Shown here piece after piece: positions 57,330-64,000 of a stretch of 64,000 nucleotides of DNA (position 1 is the stretch's first letter; every line of letters starts with the position of its first letter). The translations under genes were made by a program, and so were the position numbers. The DNA comes from Hyphomicrobiaceae bacterium (lineage in GTDB: Bacteria > Pseudomonadota > Alphaproteobacteria > Rhizobiales > Hyphomicrobiaceae): positions 104,141 through 168,140 of the forward strand of contig JACKJI010000005.1 in assembly GCA_020638035.1 (NCBI GenBank), in the 5' to 3' direction. Under the pieces are notes generated by a model. That model did not search any database. It worked only from the letters and a program-made list of their open reading frames with translations, and had not been told where the DNA came from.

Positions 57330-57926
57330 TCAGTCACGATGCCAGCTCTTCCACCAGCCCATGCGCTCGCGCCATGCGTCGATGCGATTGCCGAGCTTGG
57401 CGCGTTGCTCCGAGCTGAGGATCTCGCCGGCATCGGCAAGTGCCGTCGTCAGGCGCTTGGAGATATCATCGATGCGGGCCATCTGCTCGGCCCGCAGCGC
57501 CTCCACGGCGGCGCGGTCGATGGTCGGCTGACGCATCAGCTCGACGGCCGCCTTGCGTGCGGCCTTCAATTGTTCGCGCACGGGGAAGACGTCCGAAGCG
57601 ACGGTCTTCGCCAGTGCAACGAGTTTGGCCTCCTGCTCGGCGCTGGCGTCCACCTCGACGGCGAGATGACGCGCGACCCTGGCGGCGCGATTGCCCGCCT
57701 CCTCGACAGTCGTGGGAGCGAACACGCGGATGATCGCGCTATGCGGGCTCAAGTGGCGGCCGAGGGGACCAAGGCCATGGCTCATCGCATTGCCGGCGAA
57801 GAACCCGGCGCCAACGGCGAACAGCGCCAGTAGCAGGACGCGTGGGCCGCGGCGGCGGCTGCATCCGTGGCGGTGCTCTGGCGTGGGATGGGAGGCGTTG
57901 GAGGGGGAGTTGCCAGTGTCTGTCAT
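57330..57926 (-). CDS. Spy/CpxP-like periplasmic heavy-metal/stress sensor protein
   Basis: 198 residues. His/Arg-rich cytosolic start (PTPEHRHGCSRRRG), then one helix (VLLLALFAVGAGFFAGNAM) as anchor or signal, and a helical, charged periplasmic part: two helices (EQEAKLVALAKTVASDVFPVREQL, IDRAAVEALRAEQMARIDDI) plus an LTxxQ-like element (EILSSEQRAKLGNRI). This fits the CpxP/Spy fold, which in E. coli inhibits CpxA or acts as a chaperone. ATG 57926 follows AGGAGA. Same strand and 138 bp before the regulator, so likely one operon. Confidence 0.85.
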   Translation of the reverse strand: MTDTGNSPSNASHPTPEHRHGCSRRRGPRVLLLALFAVGAGFFAGNAMSHGLGPLGRHLSPHSAIIRVFAPTTVEEAGNRAARVARHLAVEVDASAEQEAKLVALAKTVASDVFPVREQLKAARKAAVELMRQPTIDRAAVEALRAEQMARIDDISKRLTTALADAGEILSSEQRAKLGNRIDAWRERMGWWKSWHRD

Positions 57927-58072
57927 GGGTGTTCTCCTGTCGATCCGTAGGGGCAGCGTGGCTGCCGACGGCGACACCATCGGAGACTGGCGTTTCGGGA
58001 CTTTGTCGCCCATGTAAAGTAACGTAAAGCAGCAATCGGCAGCCGAACCGCATTGAGGGAGAGCACCGCGCC

Positions 58073-58759
58073 GTGGTCTTCGGTCTCATCATTCTTCTTG
58101 GGCTTCTGGGGCTGGCGATGCTGCCGCAGATGTGGGTGCAACGCGTGCTGAAGGAGAACGGCCGCGAGCGGCCGGACTTTCCCGGTACGGGTGGCCAGTT
58201 CGCGCGCCATCTGCTCGACGAGTTGAAGCTGACGGGCGTCGTCGTCGAGGAGACCAAGCTCGGCGATCATTACGATCCGGAGTCGAAGACGGTCCGGCTC
58301 CTGCCGCAGCATTTCAACGGGCGCTCTCTTTCGGCTGTGGTGGTGGCGGCGCACGAAGTCGGTCATGCGATTCAGGACGCCACCGGCTATGGTCCGCTGG
58401 TCACCCGGACGCGGCTCGCAAAGCAGGCACATAACGTCGAACGCATCGGTGCGATCGTCATGCTGACGGCGCCGCTGGTGATGGCAATCGTCAAGGCGCC
58501 GGCCCTGGTGTTTGTGCAGATCGGCGCTGGCCTCCTGATCCTCGCCTCGACGGTGCTGATGCACGTGACGACGCTGCCCGTCGAGTTCGACGCCAGTTTC
58601 CGCCGCGCATTACCGGTGCTTCAAGCGGGACGCTACGTCAGCCCCGACGATATGACGGCGGCAAGGCGCATCCTGAAGGCGGCGGCGCTCACCTATGTCG
58701 CGGCCGCCGCGATGAGCCTGCTCGATGTGATGCGCTGGATCCGCGTATTGCGGCCGTGA
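58073..58759 (+). CDS. Membrane zinc metallopeptidase (YugP-like)
   Basis: 228 residues. N-terminal helix, then the zinc motif HEVGH in VVVAAHEVGHAIQDATGYG. Two further helices (IGAIVMLTAPLVMAIV and VFVQIGAGLLILASTVLM) precede LPVEFDASFRRALPVLQ, which supplies the third ligand region; these are YugP/PF04298 features. The final helix holds AAALTYVAAAAMSLLDVMRW. It starts at GTG 58073 with GAGGGAG about 12 nt upstream. The role of the family is not settled. Ends 26 bp before the next gene. Confidence 0.88.
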   Translation: MVFGLIILLGLLGLAMLPQMWVQRVLKENGRERPDFPGTGGQFARHLLDELKLTGVVVEETKLGDHYDPESKTVRLLPQHFNGRSLSAVVVAAHEVGHAIQDATGYGPLVTRTRLAKQAHNVERIGAIVMLTAPLVMAIVKAPALVFVQIGAGLLILASTVLMHVTTLPVEFDASFRRALPVLQAGRYVSPDDMTAARRILKAAALTYVAAAAMSLLDVMRWIRVLRP

Positions 58760-58785
58760 GGCCGGCATGAGGATCGCGTGCGGTC

Positions 58786-59685
58786 ATGGCTTTCTATGCT
58801 CCCGAAACACCCGACCTGCCGCTGCCACCGGGCCATCGCTTTCCCGCCGTCAAATATCGGCTGCTGCGTGAGCGTGCCGTAAGGGATGGCCTGTTCAGGG
58901 CCACTGGCCTGCGTTCTTCACCTTCGGCCACTCTGGCCGAGCTGACCCGTGCGCATGACCCGGGCTACGTGCATGCCGTAATGTCCGGCGGCCTTTGCGA
59001 AGAGGCGATCCGGCGCATCGGCATACCCTGGAGCGAGGTTCTCGTTGCGCGATCCTTGGCGACGGTCGGCGGATCGCTCGCTGCCGCGCGCGATGCCCTT
59101 CAGCACGGCATCGCCGGTCAGCTTGCCGGTGGCACGCACCATGCCCATCGCGATTTCGGCTCGGGTTTCTGCGTGTTCAACGATCTGGCGGTTGCTGCCC
59201 TGACTCTCCTCGACGAGGGCGCAGTGCGGCGGGTGACGATCCTCGATTGTGACGTGCACCAGGGCGACGGCACAGCGGCGATCCTGGCCGGTGTTGCCAC
59301 GGTGCAGACGATCTCGTTGCATGGGGCCAAGAACTTTCCATTCCGCAAGGTAGCGTCGGGTGTCGACATCGCGCTCGCCGACGAGACAGGGGATGTTGCG
59401 TACATCGAGGAGTTGGAGACGGCCCTCGACAAGGTCGCGCAATTTTCCCCCGATCTCCTGCTCTATCTGTCGGGAGCTGATGCACTGGCAGCGGACCGTC
59501 TCGGCCGTCTCTCGCTATCGGCTGCGGGACTGCGCGCCCGTGACGAGGCTGTCTTCCGTTTCGCTCACGCGCGAGGTCTACCCGTGTCGATTGCGATCGG
59601 CGGCGGCTATGCCGAGCCGATATCAATTACCGTCGATGCCTACCTGGAAACATTCCGCGCGGCGCGGGCGGTCTACGGCTTTTGA
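58786..59685 (+). CDS. Histone deacetylase superfamily amidohydrolase
   Basis: 299 residues. Zinc amidohydrolase fold: His118-His119 in GGTHHAHRDFGSGFCVFNDLAVAA (charge relay and general base), DCDVHQGDGTAAI (zinc Asp and His), the second zinc Asp in LSGADALAADRLGRL, and GGGYAEP for the catalytic Tyr. Short form without the eukaryotic tail, like bacterial AcuC and class IV-like HDACs. Substrates are probably acetylated small molecules such as polyamines, or acetyl-lysine proteins; sequence does not decide. No Shine-Dalgarno site of note. It probably shares a transcript with the peptidase before it. Confidence 0.92.
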   Translation: MAFYAPETPDLPLPPGHRFPAVKYRLLRERAVRDGLFRATGLRSSPSATLAELTRAHDPGYVHAVMSGGLCEEAIRRIGIPWSEVLVARSLATVGGSLAAARDALQHGIAGQLAGGTHHAHRDFGSGFCVFNDLAVAALTLLDEGAVRRVTILDCDVHQGDGTAAILAGVATVQTISLHGAKNFPFRKVASGVDIALADETGDVAYIEELETALDKVAQFSPDLLLYLSGADALAADRLGRLSLSAAGLRARDEAVFRFAHARGLPVSIAIGGGYAEPISITVDAYLETFRAARAVYGF

Positions 59686-59732
59686 CGCTCGGGCCTCGGC
59701 CGGTCTCGCAATCAAGCGCATGACGCGCGATT

Positions 59733-59840
59733 GTCCTCGATGGAAGCCTGGGGGGATTCCATCGAGGACGCCCTCGGTCGGTTGATCCGAGGGGGGGACG
59801 GGCCATCTCGTTTCAGGCGACTGAACCGGAACCGAGATGG
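59733..59840. repeat. Three successive inverted repeats between convergent genes
   Basis: IR1: GTCCTCGATGGAA (59733-59745) and TTCCATCGAGGAC (59757-59769), 13 of 13 pairs. IR2: CCCTCGG (59771-59777) and CCGAGGG (59787-59793). IR3: CCATCTCG (59803-59810) and CGAGATGG (59833-59840), enclosing TTCAG-GCGA-CTGAA. No T-run follows either side. They lie between the HDAC gene (stop 59685) and the Gly-rich gene (stop 59857). Confidence 0.85.
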
Positions 59841-59856
59841 TGCTTGCGCAGGCAGA

Positions 59857-60423
59857 TTAGGAGACGCAAGCGTAGTACTTGTTCCGCCAATGGTGCGAGC
59901 CGCTATTCTGCCACTTGTTGTAGTAGTAGCTGCAGCTCGATCCGGCATAGGCGAGCGGCCCGTAGCCGAGGTAGCCGTAGCGGTAGTAGCGCTTGCCGAA
60001 CTTGCCATTACGGAAGTTGCGGCCGGCGAACTTGCGACCGCCGAAGCCGCGGCCTGCGAACTTGCCGCCACGGAACCCGCGACCGGCAAAGTTACGACCA
60101 CCGAAGCCGCGTCCGGTGAAACCACGGCCACCGCCGACTCCGCGGCCGACGAAGCCACGGCCTCCGCCGATGCCACGTCCGCCACCGAAGCCGCGGCCAC
60201 CACCGGCAAAGCCGCGAGCGCCACCGCCGCCGCCAGCGAAGCTGCGTCCGCCACCGAAACCGCCGCCAGCAAAGCCGCGGCCACCACCACCGCCGCCGCC
60301 GCCGACACTATGGCCACCGCCGCCGCCTATGCCGCCGCGCCCACGGGCCTCGGCCTCGCCGGAAGGGGTGAACGCGACAACAATGGCAGCGACGGCCGCC
60401 AATGCGAGGGTCTTTCTTAGCAT
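59857..60423 (-). CDS. Secreted glycine-rich repeat protein
   Basis: 188 residues. Signal peptide MLRKTLALAAVAAIVVAFTP, cleavage after AEA near residue 26. Residues 30-100 are poly-Gly with G-G-G-R-G-F and G-G-R-S-F blocks; residues 95-145 are tandem G-F-x-G-R-x-F-A-G-R repeats turning Lys/Arg-rich. The C-terminus (YYRYGYLGYGPLAYAGSSCSYYYNKWQNSGSHHW) is Tyr-rich with two Cys about 30 apart. ATG 60423 follows AAGGAGG at 7 nt. It is probably a secreted or envelope structural protein. The antisense frame (59731-60420) is an Ala/Thr-rich shadow. Confidence 0.8.
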   Translation of the reverse strand: MLRKTLALAAVAAIVVAFTPSGEAEARGRGGIGGGGGHSVGGGGGGGGRGFAGGGFGGGRSFAGGGGGARGFAGGGRGFGGGRGIGGGRGFVGRGVGGGRGFTGRGFGGRNFAGRGFRGGKFAGRGFGGRKFAGRNFRNGKFGKRYYRYGYLGYGPLAYAGSSCSYYYNKWQNSGSHHWRNKYYACVS

Positions 60424-60682
60424 TGAATTCCTCCTTGTTTTTCAGGGGGTAAGGTTGCTCATGGGACGCCCCATTTTTTGCTTGGATGCGTCACGGCGTG
60501 TGCCGATGAATGGACAATGGCGAGGCCAATTGCGGTGAGCTGTTCCCTTTGGAACAGCGTACGGGGACCAACTCCTGCTAGCGCGAGGTTGATGGTGCCC
60601 GGAGCGCGTCCAAACCGCACAAATTAAAGTTTTGATTTGTAAGTCTTTTCCGGATCTGAAAGTGAGCAGCAGGGCGGCACTT

Positions 60683-61360
60683 TCAGGCGTCGTCGGAGCG
60701 CTCCAGCAGAGCGATCACATCTTGCGGAGCAGCAGTGCACGGAAGGCGTTTGAAGTCGCCCGTGACCTTCAGGGCTGCATCGAGCTTGCTCTGAAACGTC
60801 TCGCGATCGACTTCAATGGTGCCGAACTGGCGCAGGTGCTCGGTGACGAACTGGGTGTCGAGCAGCGTGAAGCCGCCAGCGACGAGGCGGGCGATGAGGT
60901 GCACAAGCGCGATCTTGGAGGCATCGCGCTCGTAGGAAAACATGCTCTCGCCGAAGAATGCCCCTCCGAGCGCCACGCCATAGAGGCCGCCGACAAGGCG
61001 CTCTCCGTCCCAGACCTCGACCGTGTGGCAGTGCCCCAACGCGAACAACTCGCGGTAGAGCGACCGGATCCGGGCGTTGATCCAGGTCGAGCGGCGGCCT
61101 GGACGTGAGGCCGCGCAGCCGTCGATTGTGCCCTCGAAATCGGTGTCAATCCGCACCACGAACGGTGTCGTGCGGATGGTGCGGGCGAGGCGGCGGGGAA
61201 TGTGGACATGGTCGAGCGGAAGGATGCCGCGATGCTGCGGTTCGATCCAGTACAGGGCAGGATCGTCCGCGCTCTCGGCCATCGGGAAAATGCCGCAGCT
61301 GTACGCCTTCAGCAGGACCTGAGGCGTAATCTCGACAATGAAATCGTCCCGCGACGTCAT
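60683..61360 (-). CDS. aat: Leucyl/phenylalanyl-tRNA-protein transferase
   Basis: 225 residues. It adds Leu or Phe to N-terminal Arg/Lys of proteins, marking them for ClpAP through the N-degron pathway. Motifs: LLKAYSCGIFPMAES, WIEPQHRGILPLD, TWINARIRSLYRELFALGHCHTVEVWDGERLVGGLYGVALGGAFFGESMFS, and LIARLVAGGFTLLDTQF. Complete length. It follows accC by 266 bp on the same strand, as in many alphaproteobacteria. Confidence 0.96.
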   Translation of the reverse strand: MTSRDDFIVEITPQVLLKAYSCGIFPMAESADDPALYWIEPQHRGILPLDHVHIPRRLARTIRTTPFVVRIDTDFEGTIDGCAASRPGRRSTWINARIRSLYRELFALGHCHTVEVWDGERLVGGLYGVALGGAFFGESMFSYERDASKIALVHLIARLVAGGFTLLDTQFVTEHLRQFGTIEVDRETFQSKLDAALKVTGDFKRLPCTAAPQDVIALLERSDDA

Positions 61361-61626
61361 ACGGCGCGCTTGGCCTCCTCGCGTCGTGCCCGTGCTCGTA
61401 TTCGGCCTCGTCGTCAGGCCGGATACACGAACGCACCAGGGGAAACCCCCGGGCGGTGTCCAGGTTGGCGCATCTCCTGGGCCGGAATTTAGGCCGCGAC
61501 TGCTTTTGTGGGAAGACCGCGCAGCACCGGCATGGCCCTTCGGGCCGCCAGTGTGTCCGCGGTGCGGCGTTCACGCTTCCCCGTGGCGGGGTAGAGAACC
61601 AAGTCAGAGCCGGGCCGGCTCTGCCT

Positions 61627-62970
61627 TTACGGGGTCTTGCCGAGGAATTTTTCCAGCCAGTGGATGTCGTAAAGGCCGTTGGCGATGTCCGGCTGGCGAA
61701 TGAGCTCATTGAACAGCGGAATAGTCGTCTCGATGCCGTCGATGACAAACTCGCCGAGCGCGCGTTTGAGGCGCATCAGGCACTCGTTGCGCGTCTTGCC
61801 GTGGACGATCAGCTTGCCGATCAGGCTGTCATAGTAAGGCGGGATCGAATAGCCCTGGTAGACGCCGGAATCGACACGAACGCCCAGGCCGCCGGGCGGA
61901 TGCCAGTACGTGATCTTACCGGGCGAGGGGCGGAAAGTGCGCGCGTTCTCCGCATTGATGCGGCACTCGATGGCGTGCCCTGAGAAGGTGATGTCGGACT
62001 GCTTCAGCGTCAGCTGGGCGCCGGACGCTACACGCAGTTGCTCAAGCACGAGGTCAATGCCGGTGATGGCCTCGGTGACCGGATGCTCCACCTGCAGGCG
62101 CGTGTTCATCTCGATGAAGTAGAACTCGCCGTCCTCGAACAGGAACTCGATCGTGCCGGCGCCGCGATATTTCAGTTTGCGCATGGCGTCGGCAACGATC
62201 TCGCCGATGTTTGCTCGCGACGCGGCGTTGAGGGCCGGTGAGGGTGCTTCCTCCCAGACCTTCTGATGGCGGCGCTGCAGCGAGCAGTCGCGCTCGCCGA
62301 GATGGACGGCGTTGCCCTGGCCATCGCCGAACACCTGGATTTCGATGTGGCGTGGTTTGGTCAGATATTTCTCGATATAGACGGCATCGTCGCCGAAAGC
62401 GGCCTTTGCCTCCGCGCGTGCCGTCGACAGCGCATTGCCGAGGTCTTCCGGGCGGTGGGCGACCTTCATGCCGCGTCCGCCGCCGCCGGCTGCTGCCTTG
62501 ACGAGGACCGGAAAGCCCATCGCCTTGGCAACTTTCATCGCCTCGGCCTCGTTCTTCACGCCGCCATCCGATCCCGGCACGACAGGGATGCCGAGGGACT
62601 TGGCGGTCTCCTTGGCCTGGATCTTGTCACCCATGGTGCGGATGTGCTCGGACGTCGGCCCGATGAAGGTGATGTTGTGCTCTTCCAGGATCTCGGCGAA
62701 GCGCGCGTTCTCCGACAGGAATCCGTAGCCGGGGTGAACCGCGTCAGCCCCCGTGATCTCGCAGGCTGCCAGCAGGCGCGGAATGTTGAGATAGCTTTCG
62801 GAGGCAGGCGGCGGGCCGATGCAGACGCTCTCGTCGGCGAGGCGGACATGCATCGCGTCAGCGTCGGCCGTGGAGTGGACCGCCACCGTCGAGATGCCGA
62901 GTTCCTTGCAGGCGCGCTGTATGCGCAGCGCGATCTCTCCGCGGTTGGCGATCAGAACCTTGTCGAACAT
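61627..62970 (-). CDS. accC: Biotin carboxylase subunit of acetyl-CoA carboxylase
   Basis: A 447-residue ATP-grasp enzyme that carboxylates the biotin of AccB for malonyl-CoA synthesis. Motifs: ANRGEIALRIQRACKELG, ATP-binding KAAAGGGGRGMKVAH, EKYLTKPRHIEIQVFGDGQGN, ERDCSLQRRHQKVWEEAPSPAL, and catalytic EMNTRLQVEHPVTEAITGIDLV. Full family length. It lies 91 bp after accB; that gap holds a purine-rich inverted repeat AGAGAGTA...TACTCTCT (63001-63008, 63049-63056). Confidence 0.98.
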   Translation of the reverse strand: MFDKVLIANRGEIALRIQRACKELGISTVAVHSTADADAMHVRLADESVCIGPPPASESYLNIPRLLAACEITGADAVHPGYGFLSENARFAEILEEHNITFIGPTSEHIRTMGDKIQAKETAKSLGIPVVPGSDGGVKNEAEAMKVAKAMGFPVLVKAAAGGGGRGMKVAHRPEDLGNALSTARAEAKAAFGDDAVYIEKYLTKPRHIEIQVFGDGQGNAVHLGERDCSLQRRHQKVWEEAPSPALNAASRANIGEIVADAMRKLKYRGAGTIEFLFEDGEFYFIEMNTRLQVEHPVTEAITGIDLVLEQLRVASGAQLTLKQSDITFSGHAIECRINAENARTFRPSPGKITYWHPPGGLGVRVDSGVYQGYSIPPYYDSLIGKLIVHGKTRNECLMRLKRALGEFVIDGIETTIPLFNELIRQPDIANGLYDIHWLEKFLGKTP

Positions 62971-63061
62971 GGTTTGTCCAGGGAGTTGGGAACTGGGAGT
63001 AGAGAGTAGGGGAGTAATCAGCAGTCGTTGTCCCTACTGCCCATTCGCTACTCTCTTCCCC

Positions 63062-63595
63062 TTATTCGATGATCACGAGCGGCTCGCCGAATTCGACCGG
63101 CTGGCCGTTTTCGAACAGGATCGCGGAGACGGTACCGGCCTTCGGCGCCGGAATCTGGTTCATGGTCTTCATCGCCTCGATGATGAGCAATGGCTCGCCC
63201 GCGGCAACACGCTTGCCGATCTCGATGAAGGGCGCAGCGCCCGGCTCAGGCGCCCGGTAGGCGGTGCCGACCATGGGAGACTTCACGGCACCGGGATGCT
63301 TGGAATAGTCGTTGCCGGTGTCCGGGGCGGCTGCCACGGCGGCTGCCGGCGCCGCGCTTGCTGGCGCCGCATGCATGGCGGCCGGGGCGGCGACAGCGGT
63401 CACGGCGAGCTGGCGCGCAACGCGGATTCTGAGGCCGCTCTTCTCGATCTCGATCTCGGAAAGGCCGGTCTCGTTGAGAAGCTCGGCGAGGTCGCGGATC
63501 ATTTCTCGTTCAGCGCTGCCTTTGGAATCCGAGGTCTTGGCGGTCATGCCGGTCAGTTCCTTCTTGTCGGCGCCTCGCTTGCGGCGCTTCGTCAT
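63062..63595 (-). CDS. accB: Biotin carboxyl carrier protein of acetyl-CoA carboxylase
   Basis: 177 residues. N-terminal dimerisation helix (IRDLAELLNETGLSEIEIE), an Ala/Pro-rich linker (about 65-92), then the biotinyl domain with Lys in EAMKTMNQIPAP, the residue biotinylated by BirA. The thumb loop is in GTAYRAPEPGAAPF. The start at 63595 overlaps the aroQ stop (ATGA); Met17 is a possible alternative, since the first 16 residues are basic and variable. Confidence 0.96.
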   Translation of the reverse strand: MTKRRKRGADKKELTGMTAKTSDSKGSAEREMIRDLAELLNETGLSEIEIEKSGLRIRVARQLAVTAVAAPAAMHAAPASAAPAAAVAAAPDTGNDYSKHPGAVKSPMVGTAYRAPEPGAAPFIEIGKRVAAGEPLLIIEAMKTMNQIPAPKAGTVSAILFENGQPVEFGEPLVIIE

Positions 63596-64000
63596 GCTGT
63601 CGTACCGCGCTTGCCGGCGATGAGATCGGCCATCGCTTCGACGGCCAGCTCATAGCCCTTGGCGCCGAAGCCGCAGATCACACCCTTGGCTGCGAGCGAC
63701 ACATAGGAGTGGTTTCTGAATGCCTCGCGGCGGAAGATGTTTGAGAGGTGCACTTCGACGACGGGAAGCTCGGCAGCCTGCAAGGCGTCGAGAAGTGCGA
63801 TCGAAGTATGAGTGAGGCCGCCCGCGTTGACGATGATACCGGCGCCCTTGTCACGCGCCTCCTGCACCCAATCGATCAACTGGCCTTCATGGTTGGACTG
63901 CCGGAATTCGAGGGTCAGGCCATGAGTGGCCGCTGTCGTCTCGGCGCGGCGGCGCACGTCGGCCAGCGTCTCGTGACCGTAGACATGCGGCTCTCGGACA
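63592..64000 (-). CDS. aroQ: Type II 3-dehydroquinate dehydratase, N-terminus outside the window
   Basis: 136 codons visible, entering from the right edge; about 14 residues are missing. The visible part begins REPHVYGHETLADV, followed by SNHEGQLIDWVQEA, IIVNAGGLTHTSIALLDAL, VEVHLSNIFRREAFRNHSYVS and VICGFGAKGYELAVEAM. These are AroQ signatures: Arg of REPHVYG region, the active-site His of VEVHLSN and Asn of NAGG. It catalyses dehydration of 3-dehydroquinate in the shikimate pathway. The aroQ-accB-accC order is usual for alphaproteobacteria. Confidence 0.96.
   Translation of the reverse strand, partial: VREPHVYGHETLADVRRRAETTAATHGLTLEFRQSNHEGQLIDWVQEARDKGAGIIVNAGGLTHTSIALLDALQAAELPVVEVHLSNIFRREAFRNHSYVSLAAKGVICGFGAKGYELAVEAMADLIAGKRGTTA

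Noticed and set aside
59731..60420. Ala/Thr-rich plus-strand frame opposite the Gly-rich protein
   Set aside because: The minus-strand frame has a signal peptide and an AAGGAGG site; the plus frame has neither and is only the complement of Gly/Arg codons.
61605..61623. Terminator right after accC
   Set aside because: CAGAGCCGG/CCGGCTCTG is a good palindrome but lies within 4-22 nt of the stop with no T-run, and aat follows on the same strand, so termination is not supported.
62971..63061. Purine-rich inverted repeat in the accB-accC gap as a regulatory switch
   Set aside because: Only 8 bp pair (AGAGAGTA/TACTCTCT) with a 40-nt loop. It looks like simple-sequence drift and I cannot support a function.

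Overview
The window comes from a GC-rich alphaproteobacterium, most likely of the order Hyphomicrobiales (Rhizobiales). This rests on the cell-cycle regulator GcrA with GANTC (CcrM) sites in front of it, a SAM-II riboswitch in front of metZ, the alphaproteobacterial two-domain dCTP deaminase, the order aroQ-accB-accC-aat, and dispersed short palindromic elements with (T)AGAGCATG...CATGCTC(TA)-like ends. Genus is not settled. The region is chromosomal housekeeping DNA. I see no insertion sequence, prophage, integrase or CRISPR array.

Layout. 1-4.8 kb: a decayed universal-stress-like gene, a class I PPK2 polyphosphate kinase, a soluble PhoR-like histidine kinase and gcrA. 4.8-11.1 kb: argD-argF-hslO, a pentapeptide-repeat protein, argE and apaG, with two blocks of ~58-bp tandem repeats. 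11.2-19.5 kb: metZ under a SAM-II riboswitch and terminator, a dCTP deaminase, an OpgC-like acyltransferase, dapE, a DUF805 protein, a ketopantoate reductase-like gene and trxA. 19.5-27.5 kb: addA (with a suspicious locally frameshifted stretch), tRNA-Phe with a good sigma-70 promoter, a POT transporter, ada, a secreted hypothetical protein and an L,D-transpeptidase. 27.9-36.8 kb: an RND pump with its adaptor, a large Cys-rich subtilase and a TauE/SafE permease. 37.3-41.5 kb: an Mrp/ApbC ATPase fused to DUF971, a PPOX protein, a second PPK2 and rfbD.

42.7-48.0 kb is the most distinctive part. Carboxy(nor)spermidine dehydrogenase and decarboxylase genes, the SAM-independent spermidine route, flank a lipoprotein and an alternative oxidase that reads very like plant mitochondrial AOX. 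Nearby is an AdoMet-decarboxylase homologue that appears to have lost its pyruvoyl-forming Ser and its catalytic Cys. 48.3-64 kb: an AsmA protein, small secreted proteins, an aldo/keto reductase, a SAF-domain oxidoreductase, a Spy-like/response regulator/histidine kinase operon, a membrane zinc peptidase, a class-II-like histone deacetylase family protein, a glycine-rich secreted protein, aat, accC, accB and a partial aroQ.

How the genes fit together. argD, argF and argE supply three arginine steps. metZ is under SAM feedback. accBC, aroQ and aat form a conserved block. The two PPK2 genes plus the PhoR-like kinase point to polyphosphate/phosphate metabolism. The polyamine genes suggest that spermidine is made from putrescine and aspartate semialdehyde, which would free the SpeD homologue to degenerate or change role. 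Start sites were chosen from Shine-Dalgarno matches and family N-termini. Product names come from sequence motifs recognised by eye, not from database searches.
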